64,000 bases of DNA from Rhodospirillales bacterium (GCA_021775095.1 JAJFII010000032.1:1-64000); one strand, 5' to 3'. Shown: positions 16,631 to 27,397, counted from the stretch's first letter. Made by a program: numbers and translations. Notes: generated from the sequence alone by a model not told the origin.

Positions 16631-18301
16631 ATGTCCAACCCACGCCATAACAGCCGAGAAGTCCGTGCACCGCGCGGCAGTAAACTGAATGCCAAATTTT
16701 GGTCGACGGAAGCGCCCCTGCGCATGTTAATGAATAATCTGGATCCGGAGGTTGCGGAAAACCCCAACGAACTGGTTGTCTACGGCGGTATCGGTCGGGC
16801 GGCCCGGACCTGGGCGGACTTCGATACCATTTCCCAATGCCTTTTGCAGTTGGATGAAGATGAAACCCTGTTGGTGCAATCGGGCAAACCGGTTGGCGTT
16901 TTTAAAACCCATGTGGATGCCCCACGGGTTTTGATTGCCAATTCCAATATCGTTCCCCACTGGGCAAATTGGGACCATTTTAACGAACTGGATAAAAAAG
17001 GCCTGATGATGTACGGCCAGATGACCGCCGGATCGTGGATTTATATCGGCAGCCAGGGCATTGTCCAGGGCACCTACGAAACCTTCGTTGAGGCCGGTCG
17101 TCAGCACTATGACGGCGATCTTTCCGGCAAATGGATCTTAACCGGTGGCCTGGGCGGCATGGGCGGCGCCCAACCGCTGGCCGCGACCATGGCCGGCGCA
17201 TCGATGATTGCCGTGGAATGTAATCCGGAAAGCATCGATTTTCGCCTGCGCACCAAATATGTCGATCAACGGGCCGAATCCATCGATCAGGCCCTGGCCC
17301 TGGTCGACGCGGCCCATGGCGAAGGCCGCGCCATATCCGTAGGTCTGCTCGGTAACGCCGCCGACGTGTTTCCGGAAATGGTCCGGCGCGGTATCAAACC
17401 CCATATGGTCACCGACCAGACGTCGGCCCACGACCCGGTCAATGGCTATTTGCCCCAGGGCTGGAGTTTGGCGGAATGGCGGGAGAAACGGCAAAGTGAT
17501 CCGAAGGCGGTCGAGGCGGCGGCCAAGGCGTCCATGAAAATCCATGTCCAGGCGATGCTTGATTTTTGGCACGCCGGCGTACCAACCCTGGATTATGGCA
17601 ATAACATTCGTCAGGTAGCCTTTGACCAAGGGTTGGCAAATGCCTTTGATTTTCCGGGGTTCGTCCCGGCCTATATCCGACCACTATTTTGCCGGGGGAT
17701 TGGACCGTTCCGCTGGGCGGCCCTGTCGGGGGACCCGGAAGACATTTATAAAACCGATCAAAAGGTCAAGGAACTGATCCCCGACGACAGCCATTTACAC
17801 AATTGGCTGGATATGGCGCGGCAGCGGATTTCCTTTCAGGGTCTGCCGGCTCGGATCTGCTGGGTTGGCCTGGGCCAGCGCCACAAACTGGGGTTGGCCT
17901 TTAATGAAATGGTTGCCAGTGGTGAACTTTCCGCCCCGGTGGTAATCGGTCGGGACCACTTGGATAGCGGCTCCGTTGCCAGCCCGAACCGGGAAACAGA
18001 GGCCATGAAAGATGGTTCCGATGCGGTTTCCGACTGGCCCTTGTTAAACGCCCTGCTGAATTGTGCCTCCGGCGCAACCTGGGTCAGTTTGCACCATGGC
18101 GGCGGCGTCGGTATGGGGTTTTCCCAACATGCCGGGATGGTGGTGTGTTGTGATGGGACGGAAAGCGCGGCCAAACGGGTGGGTCGGGTGCTGTGGAACG
18201 ACCCGGCAACCGGCGTGATGCGCCATGCCGATGCGGGATATGACATCGCCATCGAGTGCGCCAGGGAACACGGCCTGAATTTACCGTCATTGGGGCGGTA
18301 A
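16631..18301 (+). CDS. hutU: Urocanate hydratase HutU
   Basis: Adds water to urocanate to form imidazolonepropionate, using tightly bound NAD+ as electrophile. The 556-aa protein has the start motif Y-G-G-I-G-R-A-A-R (residues 51-59), the dinucleotide-binding [10 protein letters not shown] (173-182) and Cys410 in R-I-C-W-V-G-L-G, which matches the numbering of the essential Cys in Pseudomonas enzymes. Last gene of the hutIHGU operon, after the palindromic repeats. The gene order I-H-G-U differs from the commoner U-H-I arrangements. Confidence 0.96.
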   Translation: MSNPRHNSREVRAPRGSKLNAKFWSTEAPLRMLMNNLDPEVAENPNELVVYGGIGRAARTWADFDTISQCLLQLDEDETLLVQSGKPVGVFKTHVDAPRVLIANSNIVPHWANWDHFNELDKKGLMMYGQMTAGSWIYIGSQGIVQGTYETFVEAGRQHYDGDLSGKWILTGGLGGMGGAQPLAATMAGASMIAVECNPESIDFRLRTKYVDQRAESIDQALALVDAAHGEGRAISVGLLGNAADVFPEMVRRGIKPHMVTDQTSAHDPVNGYLPQGWSLAEWREKRQSDPKAVEAAAKASMKIHVQAMLDFWHAGVPTLDYGNNIRQVAFDQGLANAFDFPGFVPAYIRPLFCRGIGPFRWAALSGDPEDIYKTDQKVKELIPDDSHLHNWLDMARQRISFQGLPARICWVGLGQRHKLGLAFNEMVASGELSAPVVIGRDHLDSGSVASPNRETEAMKDGSDAVSDWPLLNALLNCASGATWVSLHHGGGVGMGFSQHAGMVVCCDGTESAAKRVGRVLWNDPATGVMRHADAGYDIAIECAREHGLNLPSLGR

Positions 18302-18317
18302 TCACAGGCCCGGTGGT

Positions 18318-19307
18318 TCAGGAAATATCCGCCGGGTTGACCTCGAAGGCCAGGGGGCGGGCGTCAAAGAAGTTTTTGATGCCATCGAGAAACAGTTGGT
18401 CCCAGCGGCCTTGAACCCCCTCACCGAAAAACGAGGTGTGGGAGGTCAGGCGGACCTGGCGATGGGTCCACAGGGCATCTGAAGTGTCGAGGGGTTCGGT
18501 GTGAAACACATCGAGGATTGCGGTCGCCAGATTGCCGTGATCCAGGGCACCAATAAGCGCATCATCAACGATCAATCCACCGCGGGCAATGTTGACGAGA
18601 ATCGAATTTTGTTTCATTGCGGCAAAAAACGCCGCGTCGGCAAGGCCCTGAGTGGTCGGGTTGAGCGGGCAGGCGAGGACGACGATATCGGCATCGGCCA
18701 GATATTCGTGCAAGTCATCTGATGTCCCCATGCGGTCGACATTTGCCGATGCTTTTGGTGTCCGACGAATCACCGAAATTTGCGCGCCGAAGGGTTTAAC
18801 CCGATTGGCGATTTCCTGACCTATGGGCCCGTAACCGACAATTAACCAGTTTGAGCGGGACAGTTCACGAAACGGTGTTTTCTGCCAGGTTTTTGTCGCC
18901 TGCAGGTCCCGCTGTTTTTCGATGGGGTGAAAAATGCTGAGGACCTGGGCCATGACATATTCAGATATGGCAACGGCCTGGGCGCTGCTGTTACAGATGC
19001 GCGTTCCCTTGTCGGAGATTTTTTTATAGAAGGGATTGTCCAGTCCGGCGTTAAAGGTTTGCAAGACGCCGATGGATTTGAGCTTGAGAACCTGTTCAAA
19101 CACCGCGTCCTCGGCTCCGACCTGTTTGGGATGGGAACTCAGCCAGAGATAGTCGATGTCCAGTTCCTCTGCGGTCGCCGTGCCGCCTGCAATTTTGAAA
19201 ACCCCCGCTTTGTCAAAAGTCACGATTTCAATCTCCAACTCGAGTGCCTGAAGGCGTTCGGCAATGTGGGCATAGGAGGCGTCGTGCATGGCAAGGGTCG
19301 GCGGCAT
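18318..19307 (-). CDS. D-isomer-specific 2-hydroxyacid dehydrogenase
   Basis: NAD(P)-dependent reductase or dehydrogenase of 2-oxo/2-hydroxyacids (329 aa). The Rossmann motif is G-Y-G-P-I-G (158-163), and the catalytic triad residues are R242 (in N-I-A-R-G-G), E271 (in H-T-E-P-L-D) and H290. A good GAAGGA ribosome binding site precedes the ATG. It is the last gene of a minus-strand run headed by an ABC transporter and a sulfatase, about 200 bp downstream of the sulfatase. It converges with hutU. Glyoxylate/hydroxypyruvate reductase-like activity is possible, but the substrate is not determinable. Confidence 0.85.
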   Translation of the reverse strand: MPPTLAMHDASYAHIAERLQALELEIEIVTFDKAGVFKIAGGTATAEELDIDYLWLSSHPKQVGAEDAVFEQVLKLKSIGVLQTFNAGLDNPFYKKISDKGTRICNSSAQAVAISEYVMAQVLSIFHPIEKQRDLQATKTWQKTPFRELSRSNWLIVGYGPIGQEIANRVKPFGAQISVIRRTPKASANVDRMGTSDDLHEYLADADIVVLACPLNPTTQGLADAAFFAAMKQNSILVNIARGGLIVDDALIGALDHGNLATAILDVFHTEPLDTSDALWTHRQVRLTSHTSFFGEGVQGRWDQLFLDGIKNFFDARPLAFEVNPADIS

Positions 19308-19507
19308 GGTTGGGTCCTTCGTCGGTTAAGGGATCAGACCAGAAACGATCGGTGGCCCTGATCCTATTCGTTTAGCACACTATGAACGGCTTTTGGTTCC
19401 TGCAAAACAAAAATAATACTGCCAAATAGCCCTTCATTTACCGCTAATTATCTCCCGTTAACCGCCCGGAATCCTACAATTAAAATCCCTATAAACCTGG
19501 AAATGCA

Positions 19508-20992
19508 CTAATCATTGTCCAACCAGTTGTCCTCCATCTTCAGTTGCCAGCGGTAGCTGTCGGCCGGTTTAATTGCGTGGCTCCATTGACCCAACAGTTC
19601 TTTGCCGGCGCGGCGTGCGGCCATGGTTTTGTTGATGTCTTCGGGGTCCCAGTTTGTCAGAACCTTCGATAGCAAATGCTCCATCACATCTTTTTTTACC
19701 GGATCAAAACACAGGTCATTGATTTCACCGGGGTCCGCATCCAGATCGAACAGTTGCGGCGGGTGACCGTGGTAATAATTGAGTTTCCATTTCCCGGCAC
19801 GGATCATTCGTTGTTGGGTCGGCGTGCCCTGGGCCCAGGCGGCCATGCCATCGGTACAATATTCTGAATAGGTTTCATCCAACCAGGCAGCCTGGGGATT
19901 ATCGATGACATTCAAAAAACTGCGGCCGTCACAATTCGGCAGGGCCGGCACCTTCAGGGCGTCGAGAACCGTTGCCGCCAGATCAATCAGATTGACAATT
20001 TGTTTGCGTCGCTGGCCGGCGGGGAAAACCCCCGGCCAGGACAGGATCATTGGCACTTTGCAGGAATCGTCATAAAAGGTTTGTTTCCACCACAACCCAC
20101 GTTCTCCGATCTGATCGCCGTGATCGGATGTATAAACAATCAGGGTATTTTCATGGAGACCGGTCGCGTGCAGTTTGGCCAGTACCTGACCGACCATGGT
20201 ATCGAAAGTTTCCGTCAGGGCGTAATAAGCGGCCCGGGCCCGGCGGATTTCAAGGGAGGGGATGTCGCCATCAATGCCGGTTTGTTGGCGCCACCATTTC
20301 ATATAGGGATGGTCTTCCGCAGGTTTTGGTTTGCCGTAGGTCGGGTCGCTGATTTTATCCATGTAATAAGCCACCAGATCCTTGTTTGCCACATAGGGTT
20401 GGTGGGGCAACATATAACCGATGTTTAGGCTGAATGGTTCCGTATTGCCGGCCGCCCGCTCCGCCGCCATGCGGTCCAGGGTTGTCAAGGTTTCTGCCGT
20501 TACGTCCCGGTCATGGACCTCGTAGGAACTTTGCCCGGCGCCGGATCGCTCGAGACTGACCCGAAAGGGCCCCTGGGTCTCCGCCAGCACGCCCAGGGAA
20601 TGGGCAATGCCACCCACCCAATTGGTTGAATGATCGCCAACCGACCGTTCCGCATAACCATGCATCTGGTCGGGGCCGATGGCGTGCAACCGGCCAATCA
20701 GGTTGGGCCGATAGCCGCCGGCACCCAGTGCATGGGCGGTCGTCGGAATATCGCTGTTCAGGGGGTCGCTGTTGGTCCAGCACTGTTGCGACGACGGGTA
20801 CCGGCCCGACAGCATGGACATCCGCGCCGGTACACACAGCGGCGACGGGGTGTAGGCGTTATCAAAGACAACCCCGTCAGCGGCCAATTGATCGAAGGTT
20901 GGCGTACGGACAATTGTGTCGCCGTAACAACCGGTGATCCGGGGCGCATGTTGATCGGACATGATAAACAGGAGGTTTGGGCGCTCAGACAT
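19508..20992 (-). CDS. Type I sulfatase, choline-sulfatase-like
   Basis: A 494-aa formylglycine sulfatase with motif C53-V-P-A-R57, an N-terminal LLFIMSDQH metal strand and YTSDHGDQIGERG near residue 290. I set the start at the ATG at 20992 because a GAAGGA ribosome binding site stands 6-8 bases before it; a GTG at 21010 would put that site inside the gene. It lies downstream of an RbsABC-like transporter on the same strand (about 240 bp gap), suggesting import of a sulfated compound. No signal peptide. Confidence 0.9.
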   Translation of the reverse strand: MSERPNLLFIMSDQHAPRITGCYGDTIVRTPTFDQLAADGVVFDNAYTPSPLCVPARMSMLSGRYPSSQQCWTNSDPLNSDIPTTAHALGAGGYRPNLIGRLHAIGPDQMHGYAERSVGDHSTNWVGGIAHSLGVLAETQGPFRVSLERSGAGQSSYEVHDRDVTAETLTTLDRMAAERAAGNTEPFSLNIGYMLPHQPYVANKDLVAYYMDKISDPTYGKPKPAEDHPYMKWWRQQTGIDGDIPSLEIRRARAAYYALTETFDTMVGQVLAKLHATGLHENTLIVYTSDHGDQIGERGLWWKQTFYDDSCKVPMILSWPGVFPAGQRRKQIVNLIDLAATVLDALKVPALPNCDGRSFLNVIDNPQAAWLDETYSEYCTDGMAAWAQGTPTQQRMIRAGKWKLNYYHGHPPQLFDLDADPGEINDLCFDPVKKDVMEHLLSKVLTNWDPEDINKTMAARRAGKELLGQWSHAIKPADSYRWQLKMEDNWLDND

Positions 20993-21235
20993 GACGGTTC
21001 CTTCGGTCACAGGGGCAGGACATAAAGGTCAATTATATACTACCATACCAGTTAAACGAAAGGACAAATATCCGGCCCGGGAAGCGCAATCGGGTTTTGC
21101 AGTGGCCGCCACCAGCGCCGGTGGGATATCAGGCCAACGGGCGGGTCCTTTAAGTTCATCAATAGAATAGGCCTGTCATAAAGTCAGGTCCTGAAAAAAG
21201 CGGCATCCTGATAAAAGCTGCCCGCCCGGGGACCC

Positions 21236-22258
21236 TCACGAACTTCGTCGTTTGGCCGCAAATTGATCAAAGGCCACGGCGGAAACAAGAATAACGCCAA
21301 TCACGATTTGCTGGACAAAGGAAGATACGTTAAGCAACACCAGTCCGTTGGTTAAGACACCGATCAGGCAGGCACCGACGACGGTTCCAAAAATACTGCC
21401 GATGCCGCCGAATAAGCTGGTACCACCGATGACGACCGATGCAATCACCGTCAATTCCAGGCCCAGACCGGCGACGGCTTCGGCCGAGCTCAAGCGGGCC
21501 GATAACAAAAATCCGGCGAGACCACAAAAAAATCCGATGATGACATAGGAGAGAAAAATCACCCGTTTGGTTGGAACACCGTTGAGGTCGGCGGCCTCGC
21601 TGTTGCCGCCGACGGCAAAAATATGCAGGCCAAAGCGGCTGTGTTTTAAAACAATATGGGCAATGATCGCAAACCCCATAAAAATGATGACCGGTACGGG
21701 GACGATTCCGATTTTGCCCTGGCCCCACCAGGTGTAATCAGGCTGGAATCCACTAATCGGTCCGCCACCGGAAAACAGCAGGGCGGCCCCGCGAAAAGCC
21801 GTGAGACCACCCAGGGTTACGACAAAGGGCGGCACCCGCAGGCGTGTAACAATGGTGCCCTGGATGGCACCACCGACCAGACCGATGGCAATCGCCGCCA
21901 GGATCGCCAGGACCGCCGGGTTGCCGGCATCGGCGGCGCTTGTACCCAGGGCAAACCGGTCGGCTAACCCCCCCTTGGCCACGTAAGCCCCAACCAGACC
22001 ACACAGGGCAAGCAACGAGCCGACCGACAAATCAATCCCGGCGGTGAGAATAACAAAGGTCATGCCGATGGCAACCAGGCCGGAAATGGAAACCTGACGT
22101 AAAATATTAAACAAATTCAGGGGGTGCAGAAAGCGCGGTTCCAACAAGGCGAAGACGGTGATCAGTGCAATTAAAAAAAGCGGTGCTGCATATTTTGCCG
22201 CAAATTCTAGCATGTTGAACTGTTGGGCGGGTATTTCACCCTGTTGCTGATCGTTCAC
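21236..22258 (-). CDS. ABC transporter permease, RbsC/sugar family
   Basis: A 340-aa inner-membrane permease of the ribose/branched-chain type, with about nine hydrophobic segments and the family motif T-A-G-I-D-L-S-V-G-S-L-L-A-L (about residues 66-79). It also has the C-terminal E-L-T-V-I-A-S-V-V-I-G-G-T-S-L-F-G-G segment (about 243-260). It starts with GTG and has a poor ribosome binding site; an internal ATG at 22213 is an alternative. It follows the binding-protein gene across a 184-bp gap containing a strong hairpin. Confidence 0.9.
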   Translation of the reverse strand: MNDQQQGEIPAQQFNMLEFAAKYAAPLFLIALITVFALLEPRFLHPLNLFNILRQVSISGLVAIGMTFVILTAGIDLSVGSLLALCGLVGAYVAKGGLADRFALGTSAADAGNPAVLAILAAIAIGLVGGAIQGTIVTRLRVPPFVVTLGGLTAFRGAALLFSGGGPISGFQPDYTWWGQGKIGIVPVPVIIFMGFAIIAHIVLKHSRFGLHIFAVGGNSEAADLNGVPTKRVIFLSYVIIGFFCGLAGFLLSARLSSAEAVAGLGLELTVIASVVIGGTSLFGGIGSIFGTVVGACLIGVLTNGLVLLNVSSFVQQIVIGVILVSAVAFDQFAAKRRSS

Positions 22259-22405
22259 GTGACGCCCCGGATTTCTATCTGTTGGCGGCCCTTCTGGGGG
22301 CCCTAGATCCGTCGGTGCACCTTACTGACGGTTTATTTTTGTTGCTCTGAACGGTTCGGCAGACCAGCGGTCTGCGGTTCCGAAGGGTTCATGAATTAAG
22401 GCGGC

Positions 22406-22433
22406 CCGTGACCGGCTTTGTTACCGGTCACGG
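22406..22433 (-). terminator. Strong hairpin after the ABC binding-protein gene
   Basis: CCGTGACCGG (22406-22415) pairs with CCGGTCACGG (22424-22433), a perfect 10-bp GC-rich stem with an 8-nt loop, 9 bases past the binding-protein stop. It lacks a T-run. A second stem, GCAGACC/GGTCTGC (22359-22375), follows in the same gap. Together they may limit read-through into the permease or stabilise the binding-protein mRNA. Confidence 0.55.
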
Positions 22434-22442
22434 CGCATTAAT

Positions 22443-23387
22443 TTACTGAATTTCCCCGAGCCGTTCCCCTTCGGAAAGATTTTCCTTGGTAATTGCAATG
22501 GGAGTCAGCAGGACCAGGGATTTGGGTTTTTCCCCGTTCCGTAAAAACTTGACCATGGCCTGTGTCGCCATTCGGGCCTGCCCGCCTGGAAACTGCTCGA
22601 TGGTCGCTGCCAAACCACCATCGCGAACCGAAGCCAGGGCTTCCGGCAAGGCGTCAAAACCAAGAATAACAATTTTCATATTACGCTCGTTGGTTACTTG
22701 CAGGGCTCCCAAAGCCATATCATCATTGGCCGCGACAATGACATCGGGCGGACTGGACAAACCGCCCAAGATCGCCTCGGTAACCGACGCCCCTTCTTCA
22801 CGGGCAAAATTCGCCGTCTGCTCGGCAACAAATTTATATTTGCTGATACCGTCTAACACATTATGGACGCCTTTGTTGCGGTCAATGGCCGGACTGGCAC
22901 CGGGTTGGCCCTGCAGATTTACGATGGTTGCACCGTTGGGGAAGAGTTTCATGATCAACTTGCCCTGGGCTTCACCACCCAACACATTGTCAGCGCCAAT
23001 ATGGGACGTGATTCCCGGAACCCCGTCGACCCGACGGTCAATGGTGATCACCGGTATTTTTGCATCGACCGCCTGCTGCAACACAGGCGCCATGGCGACC
23101 GCGTCCGTTGGCGAGATGATAATTCCTTTTACGCCTTTGATAATAGCGGCTTCGATATCGGCAGTCTGTTTCGGAGTGGAATTCTGGCCATCGGAAACCA
23201 TAAGCTTAATACCGCCAATCGCAGCGGCTTCCGCTTCCAGTTCCTTTTGCATGTGCACGAAAAACGGAAAGCCAAAACTTGGCATCGACGTTGCCAGTTC
23301 CAGTTCCTGGGCAATCGCGCTGCCGCCGCCAACCAGTGCACCGGCAAACACTCCGGCCACAAGTACCTTTTTTAGATTATGCATCAT
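22443..23387 (-). CDS. ABC sugar-type periplasmic binding protein (RbsB-like)
   Basis: A 314-aa type I periplasmic binding protein. It has a signal peptide (MMHNLKKVLVAGVFAGALVG, cleavage near AIA-QE), the RbsB-typical M-V-S-D-G-Q-N segment near residue 64, G-I-I-I-S-P-T-D near residue 90, I-T-I-D-R-R-V (ligand contact) near residue 117 and A-A-N-D-D-M-A-L-G-A-L near residue 216. AGAGGAAG lies 8 bases before the ATG pair. It is transcribed between the ATPase and permease genes. Confidence 0.9.
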   Translation of the reverse strand: MMHNLKKVLVAGVFAGALVGGGSAIAQELELATSMPSFGFPFFVHMQKELEAEAAAIGGIKLMVSDGQNSTPKQTADIEAAIIKGVKGIIISPTDAVAMAPVLQQAVDAKIPVITIDRRVDGVPGITSHIGADNVLGGEAQGKLIMKLFPNGATIVNLQGQPGASPAIDRNKGVHNVLDGISKYKFVAEQTANFAREEGASVTEAILGGLSSPPDVIVAANDDMALGALQVTNERNMKIVILGFDALPEALASVRDGGLAATIEQFPGGQARMATQAMVKFLRNGEKPKSLVLLTPIAITKENLSEGERLGEIQ

Positions 23388-23453
23388 AACGATCTTCCTC
23401 TCATAGAATATTGTTAAAGTTTCGTCGCACGTTGTTTTTCACAAAAGACGGTT

Positions 23454-24194
23454 TTAGGCGGCTTCGATGGCGCCGGTAATCAAACCTGTAACCTCCTCAG
23501 GTGAACTGTCTGCCGTTGGTTTATCGGCAACCTTATTGCCACGCCGCAAAACCACAACCCGGTCGCAAACCCCAAAAACATCGGGCATACGATGGCTGAT
23601 AAGAATGACCGCGTGGTTTGTTTCTTTCAGATGTTTGATCATGTTCAGAACCTCGGCCACCTGACGGACGGATATGGCCGCCGTGGGTTCGTCCATTAGG
23701 ACAATTTTGGGATCGGTAAGCCGGGTTCTTGCGATGGCCACAGCCTGACGTTGACCGCCGGACATCCGTTGCACCAGATCCTGGGGCCTGGTTTCTGACT
23801 TCAATTCCGCAAACAACTCGCCGGCCTTTTGGTTCATCGTTTTAAAATCAAGAAACTTGAAGGGACCAACCCGGCGGACGATTTCCCGCCCCAGAAAGAC
23901 ATTGTTCGATGCCGTTAGATTGTTACAGAGCGCGAGGTCCTGGTAGACAATCTCGATGCCGCGCTGGCGGGCTTCGATGGGTTTGTTAAAACGGACCGTT
24001 TCGCCTTCGATCAGGATTTCACCGGAGCTTGGCGGAAAATTGCCGGCTGTAATGCGTGCCAATGTCGATTTGCCCGCACCATTGTCGCCCATCAATCCAA
24101 CGACTTCACCGGCATTGATCTTAAAATCAACACCGGCAAGCGCCGTTATGCCACCAAAGGTTTTTTTAATGTCCCGTAATTCGAGGACCGCCAT
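23454..24194 (-). CDS. ABC transporter ATP-binding protein, single-domain RbsA-like
   Basis: A 246-aa ATPase with Walker A G-D-N-G-A-G-K-S-T (residues 36-44), signature M-S-G-G-Q (about residue 141) and Walker B I-V-L-M-D-E-P. It resembles one half of the usual two-domain RbsA/MglA ATPases, so it would work as a homodimer. The start was set at the ATG at 24194 (GGAG upstream), not the longer frame to 24278, whose 28 extra residues do not look like ABC protein. First gene of the transporter-sulfatase unit. Confidence 0.88.
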   Translation of the reverse strand: MAVLELRDIKKTFGGITALAGVDFKINAGEVVGLMGDNGAGKSTLARITAGNFPPSSGEILIEGETVRFNKPIEARQRGIEIVYQDLALCNNLTASNNVFLGREIVRRVGPFKFLDFKTMNQKAGELFAELKSETRPQDLVQRMSGGQRQAVAIARTRLTDPKIVLMDEPTAAISVRQVAEVLNMIKHLKETNHAVILISHRMPDVFGVCDRVVVLRRGNKVADKPTADSSPEEVTGLITGAIEAA

Positions 24195-24228
24195 CAAAGT
24201 ATCTCCGAACCCTTCACAAAATCCGGCC

Positions 24229-24283
24229 TGGGGCAAAACCACGTGGGGCAAAATATTGTTGCATACAGATGAAATCATATCTG
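24229..24283 (-). promoter_or_regulatory. Possible control region upstream of the ABC operon
   Basis: Two direct repeats of TGGGGCAAAA (24229-24238 and 24244-24253, 15 bp apart) and an inverted repeat CAGAT-N8-ATCTG (24266-24283) lie between the ATPase start and an AT-rich stretch. They could be regulator binding sites. No regulator gene is adjacent, and no convincing -35/-10 pair was found. Confidence 0.25.
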
Positions 24284-24333
24284 AGTTATTACTTAAAAAC
24301 TGACAAATAAACGAAAATGAGTCAACGGGTATT

Positions 24334-24540
24334 ATGGGTGATCAAGCGATTGGCCGCTTTTGCCCGCACCCGATCACCGAAAATAACTCCCTGGCCCACC
24401 CGTTTCTCGACAAGTCCTTTTTAATCCAGGAGGCGGAAAACCCGCGGAACCTGTATCTTCCCAATGCCGAGACTTGGGTCCTGGAACGTGATGGTTTGTC
24501 CGTTTGGTGGCGGCAGTTCGTCGAAACCAATCTGCCTTAA
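24334..24540 (+). pseudogene. Possible GNAT acetyltransferase remnant
   Basis: A 68-codon frame whose middle reads [11 protein letters not shown], close to the strand that follows the first helices of GNAT N-acetyltransferases. The acetyl-CoA-binding part is absent, since the frame ends about 11 residues later. No ribosome binding site is seen. It is best read as a decayed fragment; a chance frame cannot be excluded. The rest of 24195-24734 has no gene that I can support. Confidence 0.3.
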
Positions 24541-24734
24541 CGTGATTGTAATGGCTGTTCACATGTTTTTAATGCGCCAGTCATCAACAGTTTGCATCAC
24601 CAAAGTAGAAATTTAAAAAAAAGTTGGCATAGGGCATTTATTTATGACCACACGTTCTCGTCGCCGGCAGGTTATTTTTACAACGCAATAAGAAAAATTT
24701 TTTGTTTCACTTCAAATATGATGAAAGAGAATAC

Positions 24735-27392
24735 ATGACCTTCAACGATATAAAAACCAAACCAAAGATTTTGGTGGGCATCTGTTCTCCACTTGTCTTG
24801 CTGCTCGCTTTGGGCTTGGTGGCGATTTACAACATTAATACGATCACCAAAACGGCGGGATGGGTCGATCATACCCGCGTGGTTCTTGCAGAATCTGCGG
24901 CAATTGTCGGCTCCGCTGTTGATATGGAAACCGGCATGCGGGGTTACCTGTTGGCCGGGAAAGAAGGTTTTCTCGATCCTTACAAAGCAGGTCAAGTTGC
25001 AACCTACGAAAAAATTGCCAGTTTAAAACAGACTGTCAGTGATAACCCGGGTCAGATGGCGCGTTTGGATGAAGTCGAAAAAACCCTTCGCCAATGGCAG
25101 TCCGATGTCACTGAGCCGACCATTCAATTGCGCCGTGATATCGGCGATGCAAAAACCATGGATGATATGGCGGATCTTGTTGGCGAAGCCCGAGGTAAGG
25201 TCTTTTTTGATAAATTCCGGGACCAGATTTCAACTTTTATTGGCCGCGAGCAAAAGCTACTCGAACAACGCCGGGCTGATTTTGCGAAAGCCCAAGGTAA
25301 GGTTAGCGAACAATTCGGGATTGTTGACAAAACCGCCGGCTGGGTTGGACATACTTATAAGGTGATCGCGGCGGCTAATGAAATATTAGCCAATGCCGTT
25401 GATATGGAAACCGGCATGCGCGGTTATCTGCTGGGCGGCGAACCCGAGTTTCTGGAGCCCTACAACGCAGGAAAAATCACTTTTTACAAGAATGCCAAAG
25501 CGCTTCAGGAAACGGTATCTGACAATCCACCGCAAGTTGGGCGATTGCTAAAAGCCGAAAAACTGATTTCTGATTGGAACAATCAGGTCACCGAACCGGC
25601 CATCAAATTGCGTCGCGCAGTGGTCAACGGGTCGGGGTCATTGGCAGATGTCGAAGCCTTGGTTCAACAAAAGCAGGGGAAAAAATTCTTCGATGCCTTC
25701 CGTGGCGTGATTGCTGAATTTATTTCGATTGAGGCTAAATTGCTGGTTCAACGTCAGAATGACGCCCAGGCGGCCTCGGCAGCCGTCGGCAAGAACCTGA
25801 AGGTTATGAAAGAAAATGAGGGCTGGGTGACCCATACCTACAAGGTGATTGGCACGGCGAACCGTGCGTTATCGGCAGCCGTCGATATGGAAACAGGGAT
25901 GCGTGGATATTTGCTGGCCGGTGAGGACGGCTTTCTTGACCCCTATAAAAAGGGTCAGACGAGCTTTACCGAAACTACCGACGGATTGTTAAAAACCGTC
26001 AGCGACAACCCGGCGCAGGTCGAGCTAATGTCAGCCATTCAGGCAACTATTGGTGAATGGGTCGGTAAAGTCACTGAACCAACCATCGCTCTCCGCCGTC
26101 AGATCGGCAATGCAAAAACCATGAACGATATGGCACATCTAGTCGGGGAAGCCCGTGGGAAAGTGTTTTTCGACAAGTTCCGTAGTGTCATGGCTGAGTT
26201 CCAGGCAGAGGAACAAGGATTGATGGAACAACGCGCCGCCGATAACGTCGAAACGGTGGATAATACGTTTGTATTGATTGTCGCCTGTATCGTAATTGCC
26301 CTGTTGATCGGTTTGGCTCTTGCCTGGTTAATCGGCAACAGCATCGCCAACCCCATTCGCAACATGACTAACGCCATGGAGGAAATTGCCGGCGGTAAGT
26401 TGGAAACCGAAGTTCCGGGTGTCGGTCGCAAGGATGAGATTGGAAGCATGGCGGACGCGGTCGAGGTGTTTAAGGACAATGCCGTCGAAAGGGTGCGTCT
26501 TGAACAAGAGCAAGAACAGTCGAAAATTCGTGCAGAAGAGGAAAAACGTACGTCCATGAACAAATTGGCAGATGACTTTCAGAGTTCTGTCGGCGGGGTC
26601 GTTGAAATGGTGGCTTCGGCCTCAACTGAATTGCAGGCATCGGCCCAAACATTGACGGCGGCATCCAGTGAAACCTCTGAACAGTCGGTGGAAGTGTCAG
26701 CGGCTTCAGAACAGGCGTCGACCAATGTGCAGACCGTGGCGACGGCTGCTGAAGAGCTTTCCAGCTCGATCAACGAAATAAGCCGTCAGGTCCAGAAATC
26801 GACGACGATCGCCGATAATGCTGTCGCCGAGTCAGATCGCGCCAACGATATGGTGCAAGGTCTGGCGAATGCCGCAAACAAGATTGGCGAAGTTGTGGCG
26901 CTGATCACTGATATCGCCGAACAGACCAACTTGCTGGCGTTGAATGCAACCATTGAGGCGGCTCGCGCAGGCGATGCTGGCAAGGGGTTTGCAGTTGTCG
27001 CATCGGAAGTTAAAAATCTGGCGAACCAGACTGCCAAGGCTACTGAAGAAATTGGCGGGCAAATTGGTGGAATTCAAACAGCAACACGGGAATCAGTCGA
27101 GGCCATCGGCAGTATTTCTGGAATTATTCGAGAAATCAGTGAAATCGCGTCTGGCATTGCGGCTGCAGTTGAAGAACAGGGTGCAGCAACTCAGGAGATT
27201 GCTCGCAACGTGGAACAGGCGGCTGCGGGTACAACTTCCGTATCTTCAAGCATCACGCGGGTAACAAAAGCGTCTGAAGAAACCGGGGGTGCCGCCGGCC
27301 AAGTGTTGTCCGCATCAGAAGAGTTGTCGCAACAGGCTAACGTATTGAAATCTGAAGTTGACGGCTTTATCCAGCAGGTACGACAAGCATAA
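24735..27392 (+). CDS. Methyl-accepting chemotaxis protein with three CHASE3 domains
   Basis: Chemoreceptor of 885 aa, starting at the ATG at 24735; an upstream TTG at 24702 is unlikely. Order: TM1 (about residues 12-34), three tandem CHASE3-like sensor modules beginning near residues 40, 200 and 362, TM2 (about 512-533), HAMP, then the cytoplasmic signalling domain. The hairpin tip [20 protein letters not shown] lies at about 727-746. Each sensor module repeats G-W-V-x-H-T and [13 protein letters not shown]. There is no CheR-tethering pentapeptide at the C-terminus. No che genes are nearby. A small unknown gene follows after 5 bp. Confidence 0.92.
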   Translation: MTFNDIKTKPKILVGICSPLVLLLALGLVAIYNINTITKTAGWVDHTRVVLAESAAIVGSAVDMETGMRGYLLAGKEGFLDPYKAGQVATYEKIASLKQTVSDNPGQMARLDEVEKTLRQWQSDVTEPTIQLRRDIGDAKTMDDMADLVGEARGKVFFDKFRDQISTFIGREQKLLEQRRADFAKAQGKVSEQFGIVDKTAGWVGHTYKVIAAANEILANAVDMETGMRGYLLGGEPEFLEPYNAGKITFYKNAKALQETVSDNPPQVGRLLKAEKLISDWNNQVTEPAIKLRRAVVNGSGSLADVEALVQQKQGKKFFDAFRGVIAEFISIEAKLLVQRQNDAQAASAAVGKNLKVMKENEGWVTHTYKVIGTANRALSAAVDMETGMRGYLLAGEDGFLDPYKKGQTSFTETTDGLLKTVSDNPAQVELMSAIQATIGEWVGKVTEPTIALRRQIGNAKTMNDMAHLVGEARGKVFFDKFRSVMAEFQAEEQGLMEQRAADNVETVDNTFVLIVACIVIALLIGLALAWLIGNSIANPIRNMTNAMEEIAGGKLETEVPGVGRKDEIGSMADAVEVFKDNAVERVRLEQEQEQSKIRAEEEKRTSMNKLADDFQSSVGGVVEMVASASTELQASAQTLTAASSETSEQSVEVSAASEQASTNVQTVATAAEELSSSINEISRQVQKSTTIADNAVAESDRANDMVQGLANAANKIGEVVALITDIAEQTNLLALNATIEAARAGDAGKGFAVVASEVKNLANQTAKATEEIGGQIGGIQTATRESVEAIGSISGIIREISEIASGIAAAVEEQGAATQEIARNVEQAAAGTTSVSSSITRVTKASEETGGAAGQVLSASEELSQQANVLKSEVDGFIQQVRQA

Positions 27393-27397
27393 TTGTA

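Noticed and set aside
24630-24660. Sigma-54-like TTGGCA before the chemoreceptor
   Set aside because: The GG and GC elements are 8 bases apart rather than 12, so it does not fit a -24/-12 promoter.
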